Assembly (NCBI GenBank): GCA_036394315.1
Contig: DASWFI010000131.1
Coordinates: 1-48,246 of the forward strand
DNA from: DASWFI01 sp036394315
Lineage (GTDB): Bacteria > Patescibacteriota > Doudnabacteria > UBA920 > O2-02-FULL-48-8
Direction: 5' to 3'
Length of the DNA stretch: 48,246 nt
Positions 31,179 to 40,452 of the stretch are shown in pieces (within the stretch, counting starts at the first letter, position 1; every line of letters begins with the position of its first letter). Under the pieces are notes generated by a model that worked only from the letters and a program-made list of their open reading frames with translations, searched no databases and was not told the DNA's origin. A program made the translations under genes and the position numbers.

Positions 31179-32216
31179 ATGCTTAAGATCGACAGAGAAG
31201 ACTACCTGCGATATTCCTTCAGCTTGAAAGCGCGTGAAGTCGAGCTGAGGAAGTTTTATATCGACTGGCTCCCGGACGAGATTGTCGACTGTCACGTCCA
31301 CACAAGCTTGCCCATGCATGTCGAGTGGATGGACGAGCGAACGTACCACCACATGCTTTCGACTTTTCCCAGCTTTTCATTGGAAGAGTCGGCCTGGTGC
31401 CACGAGTTCTTCTACGGCGAGAAACCTGTTCGCGCTCTGCGGTTCGCGAAGACCTACCGCGGCGTCAACCATCGCCAGGTCAACGACTACCTCCTGAAAG
31501 AAGTGTCACCGTCCGACCGAGTGGCCCTGTATGGACTACCCGACGACATTCCATATACGGTTTCAATGATGAGCGAACCGCGGGTGAGTGCCTTGAAGAT
31601 GTACTATTCGTACCTCTCACCACCAGCGACTGAGATTTACGAATACTTTCCGCCACCGGTCCTTGAGGAGGCACAGGCGCTCGATCTTCCCATCATTCTG
31701 CACCCGCCCACGAATGTCGCCAAGACGGCTGGCCAAGTGCTTCAGGTGCAGCAGGATTTTCCGAAGTTGCGGATCGTCATTGCTCATTTGGGGTTGAGTA
31801 AGCTGATGATCCCAGGGTTGAGAGAAGCATTCGCGGCTATGGCAAGGTCAGAAACGACCTATATGGATACTTCCATGAATCCTTCAGCGGAAGTAGTATC
31901 TGCAGCTCTTTCGGCCTTCGGTATCGGAAGGATTCTGTTCGGTACGGACGAGCCGCTGAGTTTGATCCGAGCGACCGTCTACTACCATCCGACCCTCGGC
32001 GAACGCTTGATCACGGAGTATCCTTATCACTGGGTTGATAAAGACGAGCATTCGTCTTACTCTCACCTGGCAGCAGGGGTGATCCATGCTCACTGGCAGC
32101 AACTCGAGGCGATTAGACAGGCGATCGAGGGCTTGCATCCAAAAGAAAGAACCGCAGCCAAGACCGCGGTTTTCCATCGTAACGCCGAGAACGTTTTCGG
32201 TTTTGACAGACTATGA
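31179..32216 (+). CDS. Amidohydrolase-family TIM-barrel enzyme
   Basis: This encodes 345 residues of the amidohydrolase-related (PF04909) type: metal motif VDCHVHTS (~36-43), ILHPP (~170), IVIAHLG (~195) and ILFGTDEP (~250). This layout is found in decarboxylases and hydrolases acting on C-C or C-N bonds, with a metal in the barrel. Substrate unknown. ATG 31179 follows a strong GGAGGACT. The gene is richer in GC than the following HIT/response-regulator genes, like asnS-aspS. It stands alone, with a structured leader and no clear consensus promoter. Confidence 0.8.
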   Translation: MLKIDREDYLRYSFSLKAREVELRKFYIDWLPDEIVDCHVHTSLPMHVEWMDERTYHHMLSTFPSFSLEESAWCHEFFYGEKPVRALRFAKTYRGVNHRQVNDYLLKEVSPSDRVALYGLPDDIPYTVSMMSEPRVSALKMYYSYLSPPATEIYEYFPPPVLEEAQALDLPIILHPPTNVAKTAGQVLQVQQDFPKLRIVIAHLGLSKLMIPGLREAFAAMARSETTYMDTSMNPSAEVVSAALSAFGIGRILFGTDEPLSLIRATVYYHPTLGERLITEYPYHWVDKDEHSSYSHLAAGVIHAHWQQLEAIRQAIEGLHPKERTAAKTAVFHRNAENVFGFDRL

Positions 32217-32220
32217 TTTT

Positions 32221-32670
32221 CTAGTCTGTTATTTTTTTTGCCAGCAAGGCTAAGGTAGAATCATCGGTACGCTTATAGTCATGAGATGAAATATAGCCTT
32301 CGTATTTTTCAAAATATTTATCGACGTTCGATTTGATCGCTTTCCATGCATCCATTTTTGTTCCGTGCATGGGAAAAAGTTTGACGTGGACATGATCGAC
32401 GCCAAAACCTTCATAGATCAATCCTGTCCGGCCCACATCATCAAGTTTTGAATTTAGAAGTTCACCGACTTTTCGTGCAGCCAAAGTTAGTTCGCTGAAA
32501 ATTTCTGACGGAAGAGTATAAAAATCCGAAGGATAATGCTGTTTGGTAATCACAACGGTGAAAGCCTCAGTGTTAGGGAAAATTGAAAGAAAGGCAAGAT
32601 GTTTTTCGTCTTCCCAAATTTTGTGGCTCGAGGATTTATCTTTAACAATTTTACAAAAAATACAATCCAT
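32221..32670 (-). CDS. HIT-family nucleotide-binding protein
   Basis: HIT proteins hydrolyse or transfer nucleotides from substrates such as adenosine phosphoramidate or dinucleoside polyphosphates. The 149 residues include CIFCKIV at the start (zinc-binding in many members), VVITKQHYPS and the catalytic triad region DHVHVKLFPMH (~95-105). The usual pattern is HxHxHxx; here the last His is displaced (HVHVKLFPMH). It is on the minus strand, 18 bases downstream of the response regulator, probably in one transcript. Confidence 0.85.
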   Translation of the reverse strand: MDCIFCKIVKDKSSSHKIWEDEKHLAFLSIFPNTEAFTVVITKQHYPSDFYTLPSEIFSELTLAARKVGELLNSKLDDVGRTGLIYEGFGVDHVHVKLFPMHGTKMDAWKAIKSNVDKYFEKYEGYISSHDYKRTDDSTLALLAKKITD

Positions 32671-32688
32671 TAATCAAATAATAGTTAC

Positions 32689-33090
32689 TTAAACTTGATG
32701 TGCTTTTTTCTTCAAGGCGTCTTTGACGCGGGTAAGGATTTCTTCAGTCGTATAGTAAGCCTTGACCATGAAATCATCGATACTCAGATCCTTGGCTCTC
32801 TTGATATCTTCTTTGCTAAACAAATTGCTTAAGACTATAACCGAGGTTTTAGCAACATCAGCATCACCGCTTTTGCGCATGGTTTCTAAGATCTGAAATC
32901 CGTCCATCTCCGGCAGCATCAGGTCGAGCAGGACGATATCCGGTTTTTCCCTTTTCCAGGTTTCTATGGCCGTAGCGCCATCACCGGCCTCAACCACGTT
33001 AAAGCCGTTAGTGGACAGTTTATGCACCACTATTTCCCGCATTGTCACATCATCTTCTACAATTAGGACTTTGGTTTGCTTTTCTGGCAT
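32689..33090 (-). CDS. Stand-alone response regulator receiver domain
   Basis: This encodes 133 residues, a single CheY-like domain: acidic pair at EDD (11-13), phosphoacceptor Asp in IVLLDLMLPEMDG (~55), conserved Ser/Thr region VIVLSNL (~85), and Lys in FMVKAYYTTEEIL (~108). There is no output domain, so it signals through protein contact. The nearest histidine kinase is at 37988, beyond the divergently transcribed cassette; pairing with it is inference from proximity. Confidence 0.88.
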   Translation of the reverse strand: MPEKQTKVLIVEDDVTMREIVVHKLSTNGFNVVEAGDGATAIETWKREKPDIVLLDLMLPEMDGFQILETMRKSGDADVAKTSVIVLSNLFSKEDIKRAKDLSIDDFMVKAYYTTEEILTRVKDALKKKAHQV

Positions 33091-33209
33091 CTCAATAGAT
33101 ACTTAGTTTTCGTACTAATTAAGTATACAAAACATTGATTTTTATTGCAATATTCAGTAGAATAAATAAGTACTATTTGTGTGTAATGATATCAAATATC
33201 CCGTAAGAA
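33091..33209. promoter_or_regulatory. Divergent intergenic region
   Basis: A 119-base AT-rich stretch separates the minus-strand response regulator from the plus-strand cassette and must hold promoters for both. Several TATA-like boxes exist; none has a convincing -35, so no single promoter is assigned. Confidence 0.4.
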
Positions 33210-34256
33210 ATGAGCGAAAAACAGCCCAAGAAACCCAAATTAATTGTTGATTTAAGCAAGAATTCAAGGTTAAAAGGCTTTATTGTTATCTACAATGATA
33301 ACCTAGGTCCTGCCCTGGGGGGAACCAGAATTGCTGATTATAAGTCCTCTGATGATGCATTGGTTGACGCTTTGAAGTTAGCCGAAGCCATGACTTATAA
33401 GTCAGCTATTGCCGGCTTGCCTTTTGGAGGAGGTAAGGGCGTGATCATAGGTCAACCGGGAATACCTCGAGGTGAACTCTTGAAAGAGTATGCTCTTCAA
33501 GTGGACAAATTGAAGGGAAAATTCTATACGGGTGAGGACGTGGGGCTTGAAGAACCGGATGTCCAGTACATGCTTAAGTTTAGCCCTTATTTTATCGGTA
33601 AGACCGGGCAAGCAGGGGATCCATCTTACTTCGCCGCTTTGAGCACTTTTAATTCCATAAAAGTTGCTTTAAATTATTTGTATAACAGCGAAAAGATCGA
33701 AGGGAAAACCTTTGCAGTTAAAGGAGTAGGCAAAACCGGAACCTTTTTAACAAAACTTTTGTCCCACGCCGGGGGGAAGATCCATGTCTTCGATCCGGAT
33801 AAAAGAAAAGTCAGTCAACTAATTGCTAGTACAAAAAATGTTATGGAAACGAAAGAGGATCCAGTTAATTTAGATATTGATGTTTTTTGTCCATGCGCGC
33901 TAGGGAACGATATTACTAAAGAGAATGTAAATAAAGTAAAAGCTAAAATTATTGCCGGTACCGCAAACAATCAACTGGAGTCCAGAGAAATAGGAGATGT
34001 TTTGTTCCAAAAAGGTATTTTGAAAGTCCCGGATTATATAGCGAATGCTGGCGGGTTGCTGGATGTGGCTGATGAATTATTGCCAGGCGGGTATAATCGC
34101 AAACGAGTTCTGAATTCGATTGATAACCTCAAAAATACTTTGCTTACGATTTTTAATCGATCAAAAAAGGAAAAAGTCAGTCCTGTCCGTCTTGCCGACG
34201 CCTACGCTGAAAAGATTTTTTTAAAGAAAAAAGAAAAAGCCCATGCCGCAACCTAG
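33210..34256 (+). CDS. Glu/Leu/Phe/Val dehydrogenase-family protein
   Basis: These enzymes interconvert an amino acid and its 2-oxo acid with NAD(P). The 348-residue length fits leucine/phenylalanine-type dehydrogenases rather than glutamate dehydrogenase. Visible motifs are GPALGGTRI, the catalytic-lysine loop (LPFGGGKGVI), and a Rossmann domain (FAVKGVGKTGTFLTKLL, with the Asp of HVFDPD). It overlaps the next gene by 14 bases and heads a four-gene coupled cassette. Substrate cannot be read from sequence. Confidence 0.85.
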   Translation: MSEKQPKKPKLIVDLSKNSRLKGFIVIYNDNLGPALGGTRIADYKSSDDALVDALKLAEAMTYKSAIAGLPFGGGKGVIIGQPGIPRGELLKEYALQVDKLKGKFYTGEDVGLEEPDVQYMLKFSPYFIGKTGQAGDPSYFAALSTFNSIKVALNYLYNSEKIEGKTFAVKGVGKTGTFLTKLLSHAGGKIHVFDPDKRKVSQLIASTKNVMETKEDPVNLDIDVFCPCALGNDITKENVNKVKAKIIAGTANNQLESREIGDVLFQKGILKVPDYIANAGGLLDVADELLPGGYNRKRVLNSIDNLKNTLLTIFNRSKKEKVSPVRLADAYAEKIFLKKKEKAHAAT

Positions 34257-35727
34257 TAAAATTAAAGCAGATGAAATTTTGAAATCATACCAACGAAAAC
34301 CGGAAGAATACTGGTTTTCTTTGCAAAGAAAAAATACTTTAGGTCTGTTTCAAGAAATGGTAAGAAGCGTACCGGCATACGCTAAATTTCTAAAACAAAA
34401 CTCTTTTGACCCGGCAAAGGTTAAAAACTACGAAGATTTAAAAACAGTTCCGTTTATCAATAAAGAGAATTATTTTCAGAAATTCTCTATTCCTGAATTG
34501 GTTTGGAAGGAGCACTTCAAGACGACCCCGTTCGTATTTACTTCAACTTCAGGCTCGACCGGACAACCAACATATTTTTTAAGAGATGAAAATTTGGATT
34601 GGCAATATTCTGTGCTGGCGGAAATGTTTTTGAAGAACGGTAGGAAGGGCACAACTCTGCTGATTAACTGTTTTGGTATGGGGGTCTGGATCGGCGGAGT
34701 AATTACTTATCAAGCTTTTCGGTACGCCGCCTTGCGAGGATATCCATTGACTATTATTACACCAGGCGTAAACAAAAAAGAAATTTCTCATAGTCTAAAA
34801 AACGCTGCCCCACATTTTGATAATGTGATTTTAGCCGGTTACCCACCCTTTATAAAAGATGTGATCGATGAAGGGATTTTGGAGGGAATAAATTTCTCCA
34901 AGCACATGCGTTTGTTTTTTGCAGCTGAAGCTTTTACGGAAAACTTTCGTGATTATCTTGCAAAAGAGTTGAAGCTGAGAAATATTTATTTCGATACGCT
35001 TAATATTTACGGAACAGCAGAATTGGGAGCCATGGCTTTTGAAACGCCCGCCGCAATTTTGATTCGGCGGTTGGCTTTAAAAAACCCGGAAGTGTATGAA
35101 GAACTCTTTCATAATAAAAGATTGCCAACTCTGGCTCAGTATAATCCGATGTTTGTGAATTTCGAAGCTGAAGACAATAATATCTTAATCAGCGCTCGAA
35201 GCGCGATGCCTATTTTTAGGTATAAAATTGGAGATAATGGGGGAGTGCTTCGTTTAAGTCAAATTGAAGCAGCTTTTGCCAAAAGCCATATTAATTTACG
35301 CTCTGAAGCTAGAAAATTAGGCATCGAGCTATTTGAGTTGCCATTCGTGTATGTTTATGAAAGAAGCGATTTATCGACCAAGCTTTATGGTGCAATTATT
35401 TATCCGGAACCAGTTAAGGAAGCGCTTTTGGATAAAAGGCTGAGGAAACATGTGACGGGGAAGTTTACGATGATTACCAAATTTGATTCCAAGCAAAATG
35501 AATACCTCGAGATCAACATTGAAACTGTGCCTAATTTCAAAAGTAATTCTGCTCATCATAAATTATGTCAAAGGTTAATAGTTGAACATTTGCTGAAGAA
35601 AAATGCAGAGTATAAAAATAATTATGGTTCAATCCCGCATAAAGTAACTCCTAAGATAATTTTTTGGTCTTATGGCCATCAAACACATTTTGCAGGAGGA
35701 GGAAAGCACAAATGGATAAAGACCTAG
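34243..35727 (+). CDS. PaaK-like adenylate-forming enzyme
   Basis: This encodes 494 residues. The ATP-binding loop FTSTSGSTGQPT (~98-110) and the adenylate motif IYGTAELG (~255-262) place it with phenylacetate-CoA ligase-like enzymes that activate a carboxylic acid as acyl-AMP. The N terminus (KNTLGLFQEMVRSVPAYAKFL) also matches PaaK. It is longer than most PaaK proteins (~430), mainly in the C-terminal part after residue ~350. No carrier-protein gene adjoins, so the acceptor (CoA, amine or protein) is unknown. Overlaps of 14 and 16 bases link it to its neighbours. Confidence 0.8.
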   Translation: MPQPSKIKADEILKSYQRKPEEYWFSLQRKNTLGLFQEMVRSVPAYAKFLKQNSFDPAKVKNYEDLKTVPFINKENYFQKFSIPELVWKEHFKTTPFVFTSTSGSTGQPTYFLRDENLDWQYSVLAEMFLKNGRKGTTLLINCFGMGVWIGGVITYQAFRYAALRGYPLTIITPGVNKKEISHSLKNAAPHFDNVILAGYPPFIKDVIDEGILEGINFSKHMRLFFAAEAFTENFRDYLAKELKLRNIYFDTLNIYGTAELGAMAFETPAAILIRRLALKNPEVYEELFHNKRLPTLAQYNPMFVNFEAEDNNILISARSAMPIFRYKIGDNGGVLRLSQIEAAFAKSHINLRSEARKLGIELFELPFVYVYERSDLSTKLYGAIIYPEPVKEALLDKRLRKHVTGKFTMITKFDSKQNEYLEINIETVPNFKSNSAHHKLCQRLIVEHLLKKNAEYKNNYGSIPHKVTPKIIFWSYGHQTHFAGGGKHKWIKT

Positions 35728-36905
35728 AAAAATTAATAGAAGACAAAAAAGTTCCGGCTGACTCCAAGCCCAGGATTTTCAATTTGTCGAAACAATCAGA
35801 TGCGCAAGAAATAAAACTGCTTTCTGCTTCGGGAAAAATTCAAACTGTAGTAGATGATTTTAAACAACAGCATGAAGAGCTGTTCGCAATCAATAATCCA
35901 ACTAAGGTTTACACACCAGACTTTAAGAAAGAATTTGAAGCTTATTATGATCAGCTAGCTCAAATCTCTTCTGTAATAATGCAAGGTAATTGGGTTTATT
36001 ATCCTTGGCTGGCTACTTTAGTACATTTGATTGAAGACGTTGATTTTCAAAGAGTCCGGACGGCCAGAAATCGGAATTTGATAAACGAAGAAGAGCAAAA
36101 AAAGTTTTATAACTCTGTGGTCGGGGTGGGAGGCTTAAGTGTTGGGAATAGTGTTACTCTCGCAATTGTATTACAGGGAGGAGCTAAGCATTTGAGGTTG
36201 GCAGATTTCGATGCTCTGGCTTTGACTAATTTGAATAGAATTCGGGGAGGAGTGGAAAGTTTGGGACTTAAGAAGGTAGAAATGACAGCTCGTCAAATTT
36301 ATGCCCTGAATCCATACGCAGAGATAGAAATTTTTCCGGATGGTTTGAATCCAAATAATATTGAGAAATTTTTCTCTGGACCTCCAAAGTTGGATATTGT
36401 GATTGACGAACTTGATAATATCGCTGTCAAATATTTAATTCGCGAGCAAGCGAAAAAATATGGAGTGCCCGTGGTCATGGGTGCTGATAACGGAGATAAC
36501 GCAGTTGTCGACGTTGAAAGGTATGATTTGGATCCAAATACACTTTTTTTCCACGGAAGATTGGGAAATGTAAGTTATGAACAGCTGTTAAATTTAGATA
36601 AATTCGGGATTGGGAGAACTATTACACAGCACATTGGTCCTGAAAATATAACCGAAAAGATGCAGAACTCATTGCTCGAGATGGGAAAAACCATAGTTTC
36701 CTGGCCACAATTAGGAGGCGCTGCACTTTTGAATGGATCAGCGGTTGCTTATTGTGTTAGAAAAATTTTGAATGGGCAATCTATAGAAGGGAATAGAGCG
36801 CTGATTTCATTAGATGAAAAGTTGGATTCAGAATACAATACTAAAGAAGCGCAAGCTCAACGAAACAAAGTCACAGAAAATTTTAAAAAAATAATGGGAC
36901 TATGA
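35712..36905 (+). CDS. ThiF/E1-like adenylyltransferase
   Basis: ATG 35712 is chosen for AGGAGGAGG 9-17 bases upstream; an upstream extension would overlap the previous gene further. The 397-residue protein has a ~130-residue N-terminal helical region, then a ThiF Rossmann domain: VVGVGGLSVGNS (nucleotide loop, ~137-146), LADFDALALTNLNR (the Asp and Arg that hold ATP) and VMGADNGD. No CxxC zinc pairs and no obvious catalytic Cys are seen. ThiF-like proteins adenylate C termini or other carboxylates. In some bacteria (MoeY-type) a ThiF domain is fused to a nitroreductase; here the nitroreductase is the next gene, overlapping by 4 bases. Confidence 0.85.
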   Translation: MDKDLEKLIEDKKVPADSKPRIFNLSKQSDAQEIKLLSASGKIQTVVDDFKQQHEELFAINNPTKVYTPDFKKEFEAYYDQLAQISSVIMQGNWVYYPWLATLVHLIEDVDFQRVRTARNRNLINEEEQKKFYNSVVGVGGLSVGNSVTLAIVLQGGAKHLRLADFDALALTNLNRIRGGVESLGLKKVEMTARQIYALNPYAEIEIFPDGLNPNNIEKFFSGPPKLDIVIDELDNIAVKYLIREQAKKYGVPVVMGADNGDNAVVDVERYDLDPNTLFFHGRLGNVSYEQLLNLDKFGIGRTITQHIGPENITEKMQNSLLEMGKTIVSWPQLGGAALLNGSAVAYCVRKILNGQSIEGNRALISLDEKLDSEYNTKEAQAQRNKVTENFKKIMGL

Positions 36906-37963
36906 TGGAAGAAAAAATAAAAAAAATCATAGAAGCTGCGATATTAGCCCCTTCAGGTGAAAACTGCCAGCCCTGGCAGATTAAATCCGATGGCAATAAG
37001 ATTGACTTGTTTAACGACCCAAAGAAGGATATCTCTCTCTACAATCATAATCAAAAAGGCTCTATGGTAGCGTTAGGAGCTTTTATTGAAAATTTTATGA
37101 TTGCTTCAAAGGTTCAAGGTTTAAATACTCAAGTAAATATGTTCCCGGATCCAAGTAATGAGGATTGGATTGCAACAATTATTTTTTCGCAAACTTCTCC
37201 CGTTAACGATCCTATTTATGAAGCTATTTTTCGCAGAACCACGAATCGTAAAGTGTATAAAAAAATAAACTTAAGCGAAGAACAAAAATCTTCGATCATT
37301 AATTCTGCTTCTGAGATCGGAGCAGGGCAGGTGAGATTGTTGGTAGATATAGAAAAAATAAAAAAGTTATCTCATCCCATCAGCCTGAACGAGCAATTGA
37401 TTTTTGAAAATGAATTCCTGCATAATTTTTTTTACGAACATATCCGTTGGACTAAAGAGGAAGACGATAAACTTAAAGACGGTTTTTATATTAAGACTTT
37501 GGAATTGAAACCTCCTCAAAAGTTTGCGTTAAAATTATTGCGATCCTGGAAGTGGGCACAGCGAGCTAAAAAAATAGGAATAACTAAACAAATAGCCAAG
37601 GATAACGCAAAAAATTACGCATCTGCTTCGGCCCTTGGGATTGTGGTTATTCCTGGCAATAGTCGCGGGGACTATATCGCAGCTGGCCGTGTAATGGAAA
37701 GAATCTGGCTCAAAGTTACAAGTATGGGACTGAGTTTACAGCCAATGACCGGTGTTTTATTTTTTATGCAAAAAATTTCAGCGGATGAAAGTAAGGAATT
37801 CAGTTCCGAAGAAGTCCAGGTAATCAAAAAAGCTTATCAAGAAATCTCCAATGAATTCGGGGTACAAGATCAGACTATTGCGATGCTATTTAGGATAGGA
37901 GATGGAGGAGAGCCTTCTGCCAGATCCTCGAGGTTTCAAATTTCAGAAGTTATGAAAAAATAA
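36902..37963 (+). CDS. Nitroreductase-family flavoprotein
   Basis: This encodes 353 residues in two tandem half-domains, as in Acg/MoeY-type nitroreductases. The opening (KIIEAAILAPSGENCQPWQIK) is the FMN-binding start, ending RIGDGGEPSARSSR near the C terminus. Family members transfer electrons from NAD(P)H to FMN or dehydrogenate small molecules. Linked by a 4-base overlap to the ThiF-like gene, mirroring known ThiF-nitroreductase fusions. Which substrate the pair acts on is unknown. The histidine kinase gene begins 24 bases downstream. Confidence 0.82.
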   Translation: MMEEKIKKIIEAAILAPSGENCQPWQIKSDGNKIDLFNDPKKDISLYNHNQKGSMVALGAFIENFMIASKVQGLNTQVNMFPDPSNEDWIATIIFSQTSPVNDPIYEAIFRRTTNRKVYKKINLSEEQKSSIINSASEIGAGQVRLLVDIEKIKKLSHPISLNEQLIFENEFLHNFFYEHIRWTKEEDDKLKDGFYIKTLELKPPQKFALKLLRSWKWAQRAKKIGITKQIAKDNAKNYASASALGIVVIPGNSRGDYIAAGRVMERIWLKVTSMGLSLQPMTGVLFFMQKISADESKEFSSEEVQVIKKAYQEISNEFGVQDQTIAMLFRIGDGGEPSARSSRFQISEVMKK

Positions 37964-37987
37964 ACTGAACTCAGATAAAAATAAAAA

Positions 37988-39655
37988 ATGAATTTTTTTT
38001 CTAATTTTAATTTACTACCAGTTGGCATCGCAATAGCCGCAATAGGAATATTGGGTTTTGTGGTTTTTTTCAATAATCACAAAAGTATTACCAATAGGAC
38101 ATTTCTTTGGTTTGCTCTGATCGCAATACTTTGGAATACTGCAAATTACCTGGCTTATCAGTTTACAGACCAATTTTTAATTTTATGGTTACTAAGATTG
38201 CAGTTATTTTTTGCAGTTTGGTACTGTTTTTTCTTGTTTAGATTCTTCTACGTTTTCCCTCTGGAGGAAATGATATTTCATAAAATATATAAATATATCG
38301 TTTTGCCTATAATCGGTTTAACCTCTCTAGTTACTCTAACTCCACTAGCATTGACTCAAGTAAATAAATTAACTGACCAAGGACAGTCAGGAGATGTAGT
38401 TGGATTAGGGATGATTTTATTCGGGGTGGTTGCAGTTTCATTGATAGCAAGCGGAATTGTAGTCTTTGTAGAAAAAAGAAGAAAAGCCAACCAGGAAAAT
38501 AGGAGTCAGTATAATTATATTTTAATTGGTACGATCATCACCTTTACGCTTTATATTGTCTTTAATTTTATTTTTCCAGTTTTTTTACAAAATATACACT
38601 TTATTCCTTATGGAGCGATTTTTACTTTTCCTTTTATTGCATTCACAAGTTATGTAATGATCAAACACAGATTTCTGGGAGTAAAAGTTATTTCAACGGA
38701 AATTTTGGTTTTCGTCCTATCTGTTGTAACTCTTTTTGAACTTTTAATAGCACAAAATGTATCGGTAATTTTATTAAGGGTAGTAGAATTTTTTCTGGTG
38801 TTAATCTTCGGCGTTTTCCTTATTAGAAGTGTTATTCGTGAAGTAAAACAGCGAGAAAAATTAGAAGAGTTAACCAAAAAATTAGAGGCGGCGAATGAGC
38901 AACTTAAGATTTTGGATAAAGCGCGGGCGGATTTTATCACGATTGCCTCACATCAACTACGAACACCTCCTGCTACTATCAAATGGTATCTGGCTGCGAT
39001 TTTGGACGGTGATTATGGCAAGTTCGATGAATCGGTAAAACAGCAATTGCGCAAAACCATGTCCACGAATAACTCCATGATCTCGCTGATTGACGATTTA
39101 TTGAATGCTTCCCGCATCGAACGGGGCAAGATGGAATTTATTTTCCAGCCGACTGACCTTATAGATATAACGCAGATTACCATCGATCAGTTATTGCCTC
39201 AGGCAGAAATGAAGAAATTGGCCATAGTTTTCGAAAAACCCAAAGAAGCTTTTCCAGTGATTACTGCTGATAAGGAAAAATTGAGGCAAGTCATCAACAA
39301 TCTGATCGATAATGCGATTAAATATACCAAGCAAGGCCAGGTGAAAGTGAGTTTAAGCAAAACCAAAAAAGATTTGATGGTCAAAGTTACGGATTCCGGT
39401 AAGGGAGTTGCCCCAAGTCAGATCAGTCAAATTTTCGAAAAATATGACCGGGGAAAGAATGCTGCCAGAAATTCCTCAGGCTTGGGGCTGGGATTGTACG
39501 TCGCGAAAGTGATAGTGGAACAGCACAAGGGAAAAATTTGGGTTGAATCCAAAGGAGAGGGGAAGGGATCCAGCTTTATTTTCACCGTGCCGATTATGGC
39601 TAAACTGGAAAATTCAGAATTTGATCTAGCCAAAACCCAAAAAACAAATGTTTAG
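37988..39655 (+). CDS. Seven-helix sensor histidine kinase
   Basis: This encodes 555 residues. About seven hydrophobic helices span ~10-270 with little extracellular loop, suggesting that it senses a membrane signal such as a lipid or quinone rather than a soluble ligand. A coiled-coil linker (KLEELTKKLEAANEQLKIL) leads to the HisKA box (IASHQLRTPPATIKWYL, phospho-His at ~320) and a HATPase domain with N box (NNLIDNAIKYT), G1 (DSGKG), F box (FEKYDRG) and G2 (GLGLGLY). Its last codons overlap the start of cyoA by 8 bases, so kinase and oxidase are translationally coupled. Confidence 0.92.
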   Translation: MNFFSNFNLLPVGIAIAAIGILGFVVFFNNHKSITNRTFLWFALIAILWNTANYLAYQFTDQFLILWLLRLQLFFAVWYCFFLFRFFYVFPLEEMIFHKIYKYIVLPIIGLTSLVTLTPLALTQVNKLTDQGQSGDVVGLGMILFGVVAVSLIASGIVVFVEKRRKANQENRSQYNYILIGTIITFTLYIVFNFIFPVFLQNIHFIPYGAIFTFPFIAFTSYVMIKHRFLGVKVISTEILVFVLSVVTLFELLIAQNVSVILLRVVEFFLVLIFGVFLIRSVIREVKQREKLEELTKKLEAANEQLKILDKARADFITIASHQLRTPPATIKWYLAAILDGDYGKFDESVKQQLRKTMSTNNSMISLIDDLLNASRIERGKMEFIFQPTDLIDITQITIDQLLPQAEMKKLAIVFEKPKEAFPVITADKEKLRQVINNLIDNAIKYTKQGQVKVSLSKTKKDLMVKVTDSGKGVAPSQISQIFEKYDRGKNAARNSSGLGLGLYVAKVIVEQHKGKIWVESKGEGKGSSFIFTVPIMAKLENSEFDLAKTQKTNV

Positions 39656-40451
39656 TTTTTTCATCAATAACATTGCTGTGTTGAACCCCAAAGGATTGAT
39701 AGCAGGGGAGCAGAAGGATTTAATAATCAGAGTAGTATCGCTGATGCTGATTGCAGTCGTACCGGCACTGGTCATGACTTTTCTTTTTGCCTGGAAGTAC
39801 CGCGCAGGCAATAATTCTAAATACACACCCAACTTTGATAAAAATGGGCTCCTCCAGTTTGCTTGGTTGGCAGTGCTTTGTGTAGTTATAATCATGTTGG
39901 GCACGATAGCCTGGAAAAGCAGCCATGCGCTGGATCCGCGTAAACCTATAGTATCGAATACTAAACCTATAACCATCCAAGTAGTAGCTCTACAATGGAA
40001 ATGGTTATTTATTTATCCGGAGCAAAACATCGCCACCATAAATTACATCCAGTTTCCAATAAATACCCCAATCAATTTTGAAATCACTGCTGACGCGCCC
40101 ATGAATTCATTTTGGATCCCGCAATTAGGGGGGCAGATGTATGCCATGAATGGCATGAAAACCTCACTGCATTTACAGGCTTCCGAAGCGGGCGAATATA
40201 GAGGCATGTCTACTAATATCAGTGGGGAGGGGTTTGCGGGTATGCGGTTTACGGCTAAAGCCAGCTCTGCTAAGGATTTTAACACTTGGCTCGTTTCAGT
40301 AAAAAAATCATCGAAACTATTATCTATGGCTGAGTACGATATGTTAGCCAAACCAAGTAAAAATAATGCACAAGTTACCTACGCTTCGACAGAAGATAAT
40401 TTATTCTCTAATATAATTATGAAATTTACGATGCCGGAGCACATGCATTAG
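39648..40451 (+). CDS. cyoA: Cytochrome bo3-type quinol oxidase subunit II
   Basis: CyoA is the electron-input side subunit of a haem-copper quinol oxidase. The 267 residues include two transmembrane helices (~27-50 and ~70-90) and a cupredoxin domain. The usual CuA site is absent, as in quinol oxidases: the region reads DAPMNSFWIPQLGGQMYAM. VLNPKGLIAGEQ and SHALDP match CyoA. The lipobox Cys of E. coli CyoA is replaced by Asn, so the N terminus is probably not lipidated. It overlaps the kinase gene and is followed by cyoB after 1 base. Confidence 0.93.
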   Translation: MFSFFINNIAVLNPKGLIAGEQKDLIIRVVSLMLIAVVPALVMTFLFAWKYRAGNNSKYTPNFDKNGLLQFAWLAVLCVVIIMLGTIAWKSSHALDPRKPIVSNTKPITIQVVALQWKWLFIYPEQNIATINYIQFPINTPINFEITADAPMNSFWIPQLGGQMYAMNGMKTSLHLQASEAGEYRGMSTNISGEGFAGMRFTAKASSAKDFNTWLVSVKKSSKLLSMAEYDMLAKPSKNNAQVTYASTEDNLFSNIIMKFTMPEHMH

Positions 40452-40452
40452 T

